In this document: positions 43,640-52,849 of the stretch, in pieces
Position numbering within the stretch: the stretch's first letter is position 1
Layout of the letters: each line of letters opens with the position of its first letter
From: Variovorax sp. 679
Lineage (GTDB): Bacteria > Pseudomonadota > Gammaproteobacteria > Burkholderiales > Burkholderiaceae_C
Length of the DNA stretch: 64,000 nucleotides
Direction of reading: 5' to 3'
NCBI RefSeq assembly: GCF_003952185.1
Contig: NZ_RXFS01000009.1
Span: forward strand, 186,001-250,000
Position numbers and translations under genes: made by a program
The notes under the pieces: generated by a model
What the model saw: the letters and a program-made list of their open reading frames with translations, nothing else
What the model was told of the DNA's origin: nothing
Databases searched by the model: none

Positions 43640-44110
43640 GAAAACGCGGCTGCGTTTCCCTGCTCGACACCCTCCCCCGTTGCCACAGCCCAGGCTGCGG
43701 CGCTTCCATTCCGGCTGTTACAAATAGCCCGTTTTTTCGCGCGCATGCCCCCGGCGCGCGAACACCCAGCACCCCTCCTCCCGTGCCATCCGCCTGACCG
43801 GATGCACCGACTTGCGTGCCCATCCGATATCACGCTGGACATTTGCGTGTCAATTACGTGACGAAACGCTCAGAAGTAATGTTTTCCAGACGTTGAGCAC
43901 TTGCTTTTTCGGCAGGTTTTACACGCGATATGGGGTACCTACCCAATTCTGGGGATTGTTAGCAGATATCTCGATTTGTATCTTTCGTACCGTCTTTGAT
44001 GCATTGCCGCGACTGCAACGGCAACGGACCGCGCGCCGCCCGACCAGGCGACGGGCGTCGAAAACCGCAACGAGTGTTCCTGTCACTTCAACCTTTTCTG
44101 AGAGCGAAAA
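43640..44110. promoter_or_regulatory. Long AT-richer leader region before the T6SS operon
   Basis: This 471-base stretch has no supported gene. It starts with the strong terminator at 43713-43737. From about 43830 to 44010 it is visibly more AT-rich than the rest of the window and must hold the T6SS promoter. It contains a small palindrome GGGTA-CC-TACCC (43933-43944). I found no sigma-70 pair better than weak and no GG-N10-GC sigma-54 match. A leader of up to about 250 transcribed bases before tssB is possible. Confidence 0.5.
43713..43737 (+). terminator. Strong intrinsic terminator
   Basis: A 7-bp stem GGCTGTT/AATAGCC (one G-T pair) with loop ACA is followed by CG and six T residues at 43732-43737. 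It separates the small protein gene from the T6SS operon. Confidence 0.85.
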
Positions 44111-44692
44111 ATGTCGAATAGCCTGCAAAACTGGGTTGGACGCAATCGTCCGCCGCGCGTCCAGATCACCTACGACGTCGAGATCGGCGACGCAGTCGAA
44201 AAGAAGGAGCTGCCGCTGGTGGTGGGCCTGCTGGCCGACCTCTCGGGCCAGCCCGCGCAGCCGCTGGCGAAGCTCAAGGAACGCCGCTTCGTCGAGATCG
44301 ACCGCGACAACTTCGACGGTGTGCTCGGCAACATCTCGCCGCGCCTCGACCTCTCGGTGCCCGACACCATGAAGGGCGAAGGCAACCTGAAGATCGAGCT
44401 GAACTTCAAGCAGTTCGCCGACTTCCATCCCGAAGCCATCGTGAGCCAGGTGCCCCGCCTGGCCAAGCTGCTCGAAGCGCGCCAGCAACTGCGCGACCTG
44501 CTCGCCAAGCTCGACGGCAACGACGAACTCGACGGCCTGCTCGAGCGCGTGGTGCAGAACAGCGAAGACCTCAAGACGGTCCAGAGCCAGGCCAGGGCCG
44601 AAGCCGGCGCTGCACCTGCGCAAGCCGCGGCGGCCGCACCGGACGCCGCACAGACCCAATCGTCCCCCGAAGCCGAAGCTCCGGCAGCGTGA
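44111..44692 (+). CDS. tssB: T6SS contractile sheath small subunit TssB
   Basis: TssB (VipA/ImpB family) polymerises with TssC into the contractile sheath that propels the Hcp tube. The 193-residue protein has the family signature RNRPPRVQITYDVEIGDAVEKKELPLVVGLLADL with the conserved RFVEID motif following. A C-terminal Ala-rich tail of about 30 residues is long for the family. It is the first gene of the locus, 49 bases upstream of tssC. Confidence 0.96.
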   Translation: MSNSLQNWVGRNRPPRVQITYDVEIGDAVEKKELPLVVGLLADLSGQPAQPLAKLKERRFVEIDRDNFDGVLGNISPRLDLSVPDTMKGEGNLKIELNFKQFADFHPEAIVSQVPRLAKLLEARQQLRDLLAKLDGNDELDGLLERVVQNSEDLKTVQSQARAEAGAAPAQAAAAAPDAAQTQSSPEAEAPAA

Positions 44693-44741
44693 TCAACCAC
44701 GCCGGCCGCCGCGCACCCGCGCGCAGCCCGGCACTTCATGA

Positions 44742-46256
44742 ATGGTGATAGAGATGGCCAACAAATCCAAAGCCGCCGAAGCCGGCAGTGCAGCAACCAC
44801 CGTCACGACCAGTGACCTGAGCCTGCTCGACAAGATCGTCCACGAAGGCAACATGACGACCGAGCCTTCGCAGGGCGCCTACGCGAAGAAGCTGATCGGC
44901 CAGCTGGCTTCGCAGATCCTCGACGAAGGCATGAAGACCAGCCCCGACAAGGGTGTGGTCACGCTGATCAACGAGCGCGTCGCCGAGATCGACCGCCTGC
45001 TGACCGACCAGCTCAACGCGATCCTGCACGCGTCCGAGTTCCAGGCCCTCGAAGCCTCGTGGCGCGGCCTGCACGACATGGTGTTCGGCACCGAGACCGG
45101 CAGCAACCTGAAGCTGCGCCTGCTCAACGTGAGCAAGAAGGACCTGCTGAAGGACCTGGAGACCGCCGTCGACCACGACACCAGCGTGCTCTTCAAGAAG
45201 ATCTACGAAGAGGAATACGGCACCTACGGCGGCCACCCCTACTCGCTGCTGATCGGCGACTACTACTTCGGCCGCCACCCGCAGGACATCGCCCTGCTGG
45301 AGCGCATCTCCCGCGTGGCCGCCGCCGCGCACGCCCCCTTCATCGCCGCCGCCGCGCCCGCGCTGTTCGACTTCAAGTCGTTCACCGAACTGGGCGTTCC
45401 GCGCGACCTCTCCAAGACCTTCGAGAGCGCCGAGCTCGCCTCGTGGCGCGGCTTCCGCGACTCGGAGGACTCGCGCTACGTGTCGCTGGTGCTGCCCAGC
45501 TACGCGGTCCGCCTGCCCTACGGCGCCAAGACCGTCCCCGTGGAGAACTTCAACTACGAGGAAGACGTGGACGGCACCGACCACGGCAAGTACCTGTGGG
45601 CCAACGCCGCCTACCAGCTCGGCCTTCGCATCACGCAGGCGCACTCGCTGTACGGCTGGACCACCGCCATCCGCGGCGTGGAAGGCGGCGGCAAGGTCGA
45701 CGGCATGGTGGCCCACGCCTACAAGACGGACGAAGGCGACGTCGCCCTGAAGCCGCCGACGGAAGTGACCATCACCGACCGCCGCGAGAAGGAACTGAGC
45801 GACCTGGGCTTCATCGCCATCGTCAATTCCAAGGGCTCGAACACCGCCGCCTTCTTCGGCGGCCAGACCGTGAACAGGCCCAAGGTGTACGACAAGGACG
45901 CGGCCAACGCCAACGCGGCCGTCTCGGCCCGCCTGCCCTACATCCTGGCCGCCTCGCGCTTCGCGCACTACCTGAAGGTGATCGTGCGCGACAAGATCGG
46001 CAGCTTCCAGACGCAGGCCGACATGCAGAAGCATCTGAACAACTGGGTGGCCAACTACGTGCTGGTGAGCCCTTCGGCTCCGCAGGCCATGAAGGCCAAG
46101 TACCCGCTGAGCCAGGCCCGCGTCGACGTGACCGAAGTGCCGGGCAAGCCGGGCTCGTACCGCGCCATCGCCTTCCTGAAGCCGCACTTCCAGCTCGAGG
46201 AACTCTCGGCCTCGATCCGCCTGGTGGCCGACCTGCCGGCCGCTGCAGCTGCCTGA
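44742..46256 (+). CDS. tssC: T6SS contractile sheath large subunit TssC
   Basis: This is the VipB/ImpC sheath subunit. The 504-residue chain shows conserved LLIGDYYFGRHPQDIALLERIS, SWRGFRDSEDSRYVSLVLPSYAVRLPYG and GGKVDGMVAHAYKTDEGDV. Together with TssB it forms the extended sheath that ClpV recycles. I list the ATG at 44742; another in-frame ATG at 44754 (MANKSK) is equally plausible and neither has an ideal ribosome site. Confidence 0.96.
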   Translation: MVIEMANKSKAAEAGSAATTVTTSDLSLLDKIVHEGNMTTEPSQGAYAKKLIGQLASQILDEGMKTSPDKGVVTLINERVAEIDRLLTDQLNAILHASEFQALEASWRGLHDMVFGTETGSNLKLRLLNVSKKDLLKDLETAVDHDTSVLFKKIYEEEYGTYGGHPYSLLIGDYYFGRHPQDIALLERISRVAAAAHAPFIAAAAPALFDFKSFTELGVPRDLSKTFESAELASWRGFRDSEDSRYVSLVLPSYAVRLPYGAKTVPVENFNYEEDVDGTDHGKYLWANAAYQLGLRITQAHSLYGWTTAIRGVEGGGKVDGMVAHAYKTDEGDVALKPPTEVTITDRREKELSDLGFIAIVNSKGSNTAAFFGGQTVNRPKVYDKDAANANAAVSARLPYILAASRFAHYLKVIVRDKIGSFQTQADMQKHLNNWVANYVLVSPSAPQAMKAKYPLSQARVDVTEVPGKPGSYRAIAFLKPHFQLEELSASIRLVADLPAAAAA

Positions 46257-46314
46257 TCGCCTCCCCCAATCAACGTCGACGAACAACTGATCGTCAGAAA
46301 GAAAGAACTCTCCA

Positions 46315-46797
46315 ATGCCCATCTATCTCAAGATCCCCGGCGTCACCGGCCAGACCCAGATCGAAGGCCACAAGGACGAACTGGAAGTGCAGAGCTTCCA
46401 GTTCGGCGCCGGCCTCGCCGTGACCGCAGGCACCTCCAACCAGGAGCGCACCGCGGGCAAGCCCAGCTTCTCCGAGATCACCGTGACGCGTACCAGCGAC
46501 TCGGCCACGCCCCAGCTGCTGCAGAAGCTCGCCAGCGGCACGGTCCTCGCGGGCGACACCATCATCACCTTCCCGCGCGAAGACAAGGACGGCCTGCTGC
46601 CACTGCTGGTCATCACGCTGACCGACGTGATCATTAGCAACCTCTCGGTGTCCAGCGGCGGCGACCTGCCATCGGAAAGCTTCTCGCTGAACTACGCGGT
46701 CATCAAGGCCAAGTACACGAAGCAGAAGGAAGAAGGCGGCCAGGAAGGCGTCGCACCGTTCGGCTGGGACATCTCGAAGAACATCGCGGCGGCCTGA
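46315..46797 (+). CDS. hcp: T6SS tube protein Hcp (TssD)
   Basis: Hcp hexamers stack to form the tube inside the sheath and are exported with VgrG. The 160-residue protein has the Hcp1 signature: PIYLKIPGVTGQTQIEGHKDELEV and the VTRTSDSATPQLLQKLASG block, then SESFSLNYAVIKAKYTKQKEEG. It is preceded by GAAAGAA as a ribosome site. It lies between tssC and tssE in the usual order. Confidence 0.97.
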   Translation: MPIYLKIPGVTGQTQIEGHKDELEVQSFQFGAGLAVTAGTSNQERTAGKPSFSEITVTRTSDSATPQLLQKLASGTVLAGDTIITFPREDKDGLLPLLVITLTDVIISNLSVSSGGDLPSESFSLNYAVIKAKYTKQKEEGGQEGVAPFGWDISKNIAAA

Positions 46798-46829
46798 TGA
46801 CGGCCCGACGCTGACGTCCGGCGCTCACC

Positions 46830-47294
46830 GTGTCCGAACTTGTCAAAGGGGGCGTGCTGCCCCTGTTCGACCGGCTGGCGTCGCCGCAGCAGTCCGGGCT
46901 CGCCCCTGGCGGCGCGCATCTCGAGACGATGGAGTCCGTGCAGGACTCCATCGGCCGGGAGCTGCGCCGGCTGTTCAACACGCGCTCGCCGCTTTCGGCG
47001 GACGAGTACGCGCAGGGCAGCGGCACGGTGCTGGAGTACGGTATTCCCGATTTTTCCTCGCTCAGCGCACAGAACGCAGCCGACCTTCAACAGTTGGCTG
47101 CGTTGCTGCGCATGGCCGTCTCGCGCTACGAACCACGCCTCGCTGACGTGAGCGTGCAGGTGAGCGCCACGCCCAACCGGCACGAAGTGGCGCTGGTGCG
47201 CATCGGCGCCCAGGCCCGCGCCGGCCTGGCGCTGCGCCGCGTGGACTTCGAGATGCTGCTCGGCACGCCGGACAGCCTGATGAAAGTCGCCTGA
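46830..47294 (+). CDS. tssE: T6SS baseplate protein TssE (gp25-like)
   Basis: This 154-residue protein of the T4 gp25/TssE family helps assemble the T6SS baseplate and starts sheath polymerisation. Conserved regions are IGRELRRLFNTRSPLS, GIPDFSSLS and the C-terminal VRIGAQARAGLALRRVDFEM. It starts with GTG. It is 1 base upstream of tssF. Confidence 0.93.
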   Translation: MSELVKGGVLPLFDRLASPQQSGLAPGGAHLETMESVQDSIGRELRRLFNTRSPLSADEYAQGSGTVLEYGIPDFSSLSAQNAADLQQLAALLRMAVSRYEPRLADVSVQVSATPNRHEVALVRIGAQARAGLALRRVDFEMLLGTPDSLMKVA

Positions 47295-47295
47295 C

Positions 47296-49086
47296 GTGTC
47301 CGACATACAGCACAGCGACCTGCTGCAGTACTACAAGCGCGAGCTGTCCTACCTGCGCGGACAGGGCGCGGACTTCGCGCAGCGCTACCCCAAGGTCGCG
47401 TCGCGCCTCTCGCTGCACGGCGGCGAATCGCTCGACCCGCACACCGAACGGCTGATCGAGTCGGTGGCCTTCCTGTCGGCGCGCGTGCACCGCGACCTCG
47501 ACCAGGAATTTCCCGACGTCGCCTACGCCCTGCTCGACAACCTCTGCCCCTCGCTCGTGCAGCCGCTGCCCTCGATGTCGGTGGCGCAGTTCGGGCTCGA
47601 TCCTGCGCAGGGCAAGGTCACGGCCGGCTTCCGCGTGCCCCGCCACACCGTGCTGCATGCGCGTACCTCGCCGCACGCGCCGGGTGCTTCATCGCAGGAC
47701 TGCCGGTTCCGCACCGCCTGGGACACCGTGCTGTGGCCGGTGCGCATCGCGCACGCCGCCATCGATGCCGACGCCGTGCTGCGCCTGGCACTCGAATGCG
47801 AAGCCGAGGCCGACTTCTCCGAGCTGGAGATCGACACGCTGCGCATTCACCTGCAGGGCGACTGGATGACCACGATGCCGCTGTACGACGCGCTGGTGTC
47901 GGGCGTGAAGTCGGTGTTCCTCACTCCCGAAGGCGGCATGCCGCAGACGCTGCCGGCGGACGCATGGCGCGAGGTCGGCTTCGCCGAGGGCGAGGAGGTG
48001 CTGCCGCAGCCCGCCAACGCGCAACCCGCCTACGGCCTGCTGCAGGAGTACTTCGCGTTCCCGCGCAAGTTCCATTTCTTCGACCTGCATCACCTTCGCT
48101 CGCGCCTGGGCAGCGGAAAACGCTGCGAGCTGGCGTTCCAGCTCGACCGCTCCACGCGCGCGCTGCGCTACATCGACGCCGAGAATTTCCAGCTCGGCTG
48201 CACGCCCATCGTCAACCTGTTCCCGCGCGTGAGCGAGCCGCTGGCAATGGACCAGCGCCACTACGAATACATGCTGGTGCCGGACCGCCAGCGCGACGCC
48301 ACCACCGAGGTGCACTCCATCGTCTCGGTGATCGCCTCCGACCCGGACGCCGACAAGCCCGTCGACGTGCCGGGCTTCGCGGCGCTGGGCCACGTCGACG
48401 GCGCCAGGGGCACGCAAGGCGCGGTGTTCTGGTCCGCGCGGCGCGAGCCCTGCCTGCGCCAGAACATTCCCGGCACCGACGTCTTCCTGTCCTTCGTCGA
48501 CCAGGGCAAGGCGCACACCCGGCCCGCGCAGCCCGTGGTGTATGCGCACCTGCTGTGCACCAACCGGCGCCTTGCCGAGCAGGTGCCCGTGGGCGCGCGC
48601 CTGCTGGCCGAGGGCCCGCCGCAGCCCACGCACGTGCGCTGCCTGTACGAACCCACCGCACAGCGCGATCCGCCGCTGGGCAGCGAGACGCTGTGGCGCC
48701 TGGTGTCTCTGCTCACGCTCAATCACCAGTCGCTGGTGGACGGCTCCACCGGTCGCGAGCAGCTGCGCGAGATGCTGCTGCTGTTCGCTTCCGACAGCCG
48801 GCGCGACCATGCCCAGATACGCGGCATCGCCGGCCTCTCGGCGCGCGGCGTCACCGCCCACGTGGGCACCGAGGCCTGGCGCGGCTACTGCAGGGGCACG
48901 CAGGTCACGCTCGAATTCGAGGACGACGCCTTCGTCGGCGGTTCGCCGCTCCTGATGTCGGCGGTGCTCGCGCGCTTCTTCGCGATGTACACCTCGGTCA
49001 ATTCCTTCGTGCGCCTCGCGGTGCGCAGCGGCGAGGAAATCCGCAAGCAATGGGCGCCGATGACGGGCCGTCAGGTGGTGCTGTGA
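47296..49086 (+). CDS. tssF: T6SS baseplate protein TssF
   Basis: This 596-residue protein (VCA0110/ImpG family) is a baseplate wedge component that binds TssG. Typical N-terminal sequence is LLQYYKRELSYLRGQGADFAQRYPKVASRL. The family pattern continues in the central LLQEYFAFPRKFHFFDL and the C-terminal RFFAMYTSVNSFVRLAV. It starts with GTG immediately after tssE and its stop overlaps tssG (GTGA at 49083-49086), implying coupled synthesis of the wedge pair. Confidence 0.95.
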   Translation: MSDIQHSDLLQYYKRELSYLRGQGADFAQRYPKVASRLSLHGGESLDPHTERLIESVAFLSARVHRDLDQEFPDVAYALLDNLCPSLVQPLPSMSVAQFGLDPAQGKVTAGFRVPRHTVLHARTSPHAPGASSQDCRFRTAWDTVLWPVRIAHAAIDADAVLRLALECEAEADFSELEIDTLRIHLQGDWMTTMPLYDALVSGVKSVFLTPEGGMPQTLPADAWREVGFAEGEEVLPQPANAQPAYGLLQEYFAFPRKFHFFDLHHLRSRLGSGKRCELAFQLDRSTRALRYIDAENFQLGCTPIVNLFPRVSEPLAMDQRHYEYMLVPDRQRDATTEVHSIVSVIASDPDADKPVDVPGFAALGHVDGARGTQGAVFWSARREPCLRQNIPGTDVFLSFVDQGKAHTRPAQPVVYAHLLCTNRRLAEQVPVGARLLAEGPPQPTHVRCLYEPTAQRDPPLGSETLWRLVSLLTLNHQSLVDGSTGREQLREMLLLFASDSRRDHAQIRGIAGLSARGVTAHVGTEAWRGYCRGTQVTLEFEDDAFVGGSPLLMSAVLARFFAMYTSVNSFVRLAVRSGEEIRKQWAPMTGRQVVL

Positions 49087-50090
49087 TCGTCGACGAACTC
49101 AGCGCCCGCCCGCAGGACTTCAACCTGTTCCAGGCCATCAGCCTGCTCGAGCGCGCCACGCCCGACGCGGTGCCCGTGGGCCGCTCGCAGGGCCCGCGCG
49201 AACGCGAGGCCGTGCGGCTGCATGCCTTCGTCTCGCTGGCCTTCGAGGCCAGCGACGTGCGCGCGGTCGGCACCCGCGCGCCCACCGGCGAGCCCTGGAC
49301 GCTCACCACGCCCACACTCTCGCTGGCCGGCAGCGGCGGCCCGCTGCCGATGCCCTTCACCGAGATGCTGCTGGAGCGCCGCCAGCAGCGCGATCACGCC
49401 ACGGCGGACTTCCTCGACATCTTCAACCACCGCTTCCTGGCGTTCCTGTACCGCAGCCGCCGCAAGCATCACGTCGCGCTCAACCCGCTGTCGCCCTCGC
49501 GCTCCACGCTGGCCGCCACGCTCGACGCCGCCAGCGCGCTGGGCCTGCGCGCCGGCGTGCGCGCGCCCGACGGCTCCGCGCTGTGGCTGCGCCATGCCGG
49601 CTTGCTGGGCGGCGCGCCGCGCGGCATGACTGCCCTGCTGGCCCTGCTGCGCGACCGCCTCGGCGTGAAGGTGCACGGCACACAGTTCCGCGGCCGCTGG
49701 CTCACGCTGGAGCCCGATGCCTCGGCGCGGCTCGACATGCGCCAACCGCTGGGCGGCGGCGCGGTGCTCGGCAAGCGCGTGTGGGACCAGGGCGCCGGCA
49801 TCCGCCTCGTCTTCAGCGAGCTGAGCCAGCAGCGGCTGCGCGACCTGCTGCCCAAGGGCGCCGACCACGCGCTCGCCAAGTGGCTGGTGCGCCGCTTCAT
49901 CCCACAGGACCTGAAGGTCGAGATGGAACTCAGGCTGGCGCCCGCCGAGCGACGCAGCAGCGTGCTCGGCGCCGCCAACCCCATGCGCCTGGGCTGGACC
50001 TCCTGGGTCGCCGGGCCGGGCTTCCGCGGTGCGCTGCCGCCCGTTCAACACACCCTGACCAGCGACGGCGGCGACGCGCCCCACGGCTGA
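49083..50090 (+). CDS. tssG: T6SS baseplate protein TssG
   Basis: This 335-residue protein (VCA0111/ImpH family) forms the wedge with TssF. Conserved parts are FNLFQAISLLERATP near the N-terminus, LPMPFTEMLLERRQQRDHATADFLDIFNHRFLAFLYR and RLVFSELSQQRLRDLLP. The GTG start at 49083 overlaps the tssF stop. It ends 17 bases before clpV. Confidence 0.95.
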   Translation: MIVDELSARPQDFNLFQAISLLERATPDAVPVGRSQGPREREAVRLHAFVSLAFEASDVRAVGTRAPTGEPWTLTTPTLSLAGSGGPLPMPFTEMLLERRQQRDHATADFLDIFNHRFLAFLYRSRRKHHVALNPLSPSRSTLAATLDAASALGLRAGVRAPDGSALWLRHAGLLGGAPRGMTALLALLRDRLGVKVHGTQFRGRWLTLEPDASARLDMRQPLGGGAVLGKRVWDQGAGIRLVFSELSQQRLRDLLPKGADHALAKWLVRRFIPQDLKVEMELRLAPAERRSSVLGAANPMRLGWTSWVAGPGFRGALPPVQHTLTSDGGDAPHG

Positions 50091-50107
50091 TCCGAACACG
50101 CTCTCCT

Positions 50108-52849
50108 ATGGACATCGACATCCGCACCCTGCTCGGCCGGCTCAACCCGGAATGCAAGCGCGCCATGGAACAGGCCGCCGAGCTGTGCGTGCAGCAGACG
50201 CACTACAACGTCGACATCGAACACCTGCTGATGAAGCTGGTGGACAACGAGGCGCCCGACCTGCGGCTGGTGTTCGGCCGCTTCGGCATCCGGCCCGACG
50301 CGGTGCAGGCGCAGCTGCAGAAGTCGCTCGACACCTTCAAGCGCGGCAACGGCCGCACGCCGAGCCTGGCGCCCGATTTCGCGCCGCTCTTCCAGGAAGC
50401 CTGGCTCATGAGCTCGATGCTGCTGGGCCAGCAGCACGTGCGCTCGGGCACGCTGATGCTGGCGCTGCTCGAAGTCGATCGCCTGCGCGGCCGGCTGGTC
50501 GATGCCGCGCCCGCGCTGCTGCAGATTCCGCGCGGCGCGTTGCGCGACGAGCTGGCGGGTCTGCTGCAGTCCTCGCCGGAAGATGCGGCGGGTGCGGCGC
50601 TGGCCGCCGCGCCGATCGCACCGACGCCCTCCGCTCCCGCTGCGAACCAGCCTGCCGCGCCGCAACCGACGGCCGAAGCCGGCGCGATGCAGATGCCCAC
50701 CGCGCGCCGCGGCAGCTCCGCCACGCCCTCGCTCGACCAGTACACGGTCGACATGACGCAGCTCGCACGCGACGGTGCCATCGACCCCATTCGCGGCCGC
50801 GACGGCGAGATCCGCCAGATCATCGACGTGCTGCTGCGCCGCCGCCAGAACAACCCCATCCTCACCGGCGAGGCGGGCGTGGGCAAGACGGCCGTGGTCG
50901 AGGGCTTCGCGCAGCGCGTGGTGCAGGGCGACGTGCCGCCCGCGCTGCGCCAGGTGTCGGTGCGCTCGCTCGACCTCGCACTGCTGCAGGCGGGCGCGGG
51001 CGTGAAGGGCGAGTTCGAGAACCGGCTCAAGTCGGTCATCGCCGAAGTCAAGGCTTCGCCCACGCCGGTGATCCTGTTCATCGACGAAGCGCACCAGCTC
51101 ATCGGCGCGGGCGGCTCCGAGGGCCAGGGCGATGCGGCCAACCTGCTCAAGCCGGCGCTCGCGCGCGGCGAGCTGCGCACCATCGCCGCCACCACCTGGG
51201 CCGAATACAAGAAATACGTGGAGCGCGACCCGGCGCTCGCGCGGCGCTTCCAGGTCGTGAAGGTGGAAGAGCCGAGCGAGGAAGTCGCCATCGACATGCT
51301 GCGCGGCATGGTCGAAACGCTGGAGAAGCACCACGGCGTGGAGATCGTCGACGACGCGGTGCGCGAGGCCGTCAAGCTCTCGCACCGCTACATCACCGGC
51401 CGCCAGCTGCCCGACAAGGCCATCAGCGTGCTCGACACCGCCTGCGCGCGCGTGGCCATCGGGCAGAACGGGCTGCCGGCCGAACTCGAATCGGCCGCGC
51501 GCGACATCGCCACGGCCGAGAGCGAGCTGCGCGTGCTGCGCCACGAGGCGGCCACCGGCGGCGACCACCAGGAAGCCATCGCCGCACTGGCTGCGAAGCT
51601 CGACGCGCTGCGCCAGAAGCACAAGCGCCTGTCCGACAAGGTCGACGAGGAGAAGCACGCGGTGATGGAGATCGTCGCGCTGCGCCGCAAGATCGCCGAC
51701 AGCCTGCGCGACGATGCCCCGCCGCCCGACGAGGAGAACGACCCCACGCTGCTCACCGCCGCGCTGCGCCGCCTCGAGAAGGGCCTGGAGGCGCTGCAGA
51801 ACGACGAGCCCATGGTGCCGGTGTGCGTCGACGGCGTCATGGTGGCCGAGGTCATCTCCGGCTGGACCGGCATCCCGGTCGGCAAGATGATGACCGACGA
51901 GCTGCACACGGTGCTCAACCTGAAGGAAAAGCTCGCAGAGCGCGTGGTCGGGCAGGACGACGCGCTCGACGCCATTGCGCGGCGCGTGCGCACCTTCCGC
52001 GCCGACCTCGACGACCCCGGCAAGCCCGTGGGCGTGTTCATGCTGGTGGGCCCGAGCGGCGTGGGCAAGACCGAGACGGCCTTCGCGCTGGCCGACCTGC
52101 TCTACGGCGGCGAGCGCAACGTCATCACCGTGAACATGTCGGAGTTCCAGGAGGCGCACACCGTCTCCAGCCTCAAGGGCGCACCGCCCGGCTACGTGGG
52201 CTACGGGCGCGGCGGGGTGCTGACCGAGGCGGTGCGCCGCCGCCCCTACAGCGTGGTGCTGCTCGACGAGATGGAGAAGGCGCACCCCGACGTGCTGGAG
52301 CTCTTCTTCCAGGTGTTCGACAAGGGCACCATGGAAGACGGCGAAGGCGTGCAGATCGACTTCAAGAACACGCTGATCCTGCTGACCTCCAACGCCGCGC
52401 AGGACGTGATCACGCAGGCCTCGCAGGGCGGGCGCAGGCCCGACCCCGAGGAACTGGTGGAGCGGCTGCGCCCCGAGCTGCTCAAGCAGTTCAGCCCCGC
52501 CTTCCTGGGCCGGCTGGCGCTGGTGCCCTATCACCACCTCGGCGACGGACAGATCCGCGCCATCGTGAACCTCAAGCTCGGCAAGCTCGCGCGGCGCTTC
52601 TCGCTGAACCATCACGCCGCCTTCACATGGGACGTGCAGGTGGAAGACGCCATTACCGCGCGTTGCACCGAGGTGGACAGCGGCGCGCGCAACATCGACC
52701 ACATCCTGGCCCACGCGGTGCTGCCCGAACTCTCGCGCCAGGTGCTGGAACGCATCTCGATGGCCGCCGCGTTCACCGGGGTGCACATGGGCGTGGGCGC
52801 CGACGGTGCCTTCGCCTTCGGCTTCGAGCCGGAGACGCTGAGCGGATGA
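50108..52849 (+). CDS. clpV: T6SS sheath-recycling ATPase ClpV (TssH)
   Basis: This 913-residue AAA+ ATPase disassembles contracted TssBC sheaths. It has an N-terminal Clp repeat domain (residues 1-150), then AAA1 with Walker A GEAGVGKT and Walker B VILFIDEAHQL, an M-domain coiled coil near residues 440-560, and AAA2 with Walker A GPSGVGKT and Walker B VLLDEMEKAHPD. An Ala/Pro-rich linker separates the N domain from AAA1. The ATG at 50108 gives the ClpV-type start; its stop overlaps the vgrG start by 4 bases. Confidence 0.97.
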   Translation: MDIDIRTLLGRLNPECKRAMEQAAELCVQQTHYNVDIEHLLMKLVDNEAPDLRLVFGRFGIRPDAVQAQLQKSLDTFKRGNGRTPSLAPDFAPLFQEAWLMSSMLLGQQHVRSGTLMLALLEVDRLRGRLVDAAPALLQIPRGALRDELAGLLQSSPEDAAGAALAAAPIAPTPSAPAANQPAAPQPTAEAGAMQMPTARRGSSATPSLDQYTVDMTQLARDGAIDPIRGRDGEIRQIIDVLLRRRQNNPILTGEAGVGKTAVVEGFAQRVVQGDVPPALRQVSVRSLDLALLQAGAGVKGEFENRLKSVIAEVKASPTPVILFIDEAHQLIGAGGSEGQGDAANLLKPALARGELRTIAATTWAEYKKYVERDPALARRFQVVKVEEPSEEVAIDMLRGMVETLEKHHGVEIVDDAVREAVKLSHRYITGRQLPDKAISVLDTACARVAIGQNGLPAELESAARDIATAESELRVLRHEAATGGDHQEAIAALAAKLDALRQKHKRLSDKVDEEKHAVMEIVALRRKIADSLRDDAPPPDEENDPTLLTAALRRLEKGLEALQNDEPMVPVCVDGVMVAEVISGWTGIPVGKMMTDELHTVLNLKEKLAERVVGQDDALDAIARRVRTFRADLDDPGKPVGVFMLVGPSGVGKTETAFALADLLYGGERNVITVNMSEFQEAHTVSSLKGAPPGYVGYGRGGVLTEAVRRRPYSVVLLDEMEKAHPDVLELFFQVFDKGTMEDGEGVQIDFKNTLILLTSNAAQDVITQASQGGRRPDPEELVERLRPELLKQFSPAFLGRLALVPYHHLGDGQIRAIVNLKLGKLARRFSLNHHAAFTWDVQVEDAITARCTEVDSGARNIDHILAHAVLPELSRQVLERISMAAAFTGVHMGVGADGAFAFGFEPETLSG

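Noticed and set aside
43639-43659. Hairpin GGAAA-CGC/GCG-TTTCC at the stop of the small protein
   Set aside because: It has a bulge and no T-run. The stronger terminator at 43713 explains transcript ending.
43840-43970. Possible sigma-54 or sigma-70 promoter of the T6SS operon
   Set aside because: No GG-N10-GC match was found. The best -35/-10 pairs (for example TTACGT/TAATGT or TTGAGC with a poor -10) match too few bases to be called.
44736-46322. A 528-codon minus-strand frame opposite tssC
   Set aside because: Its Val/Gly/Arg-rich composition is the antisense image of tssC, and it has no family similarity.
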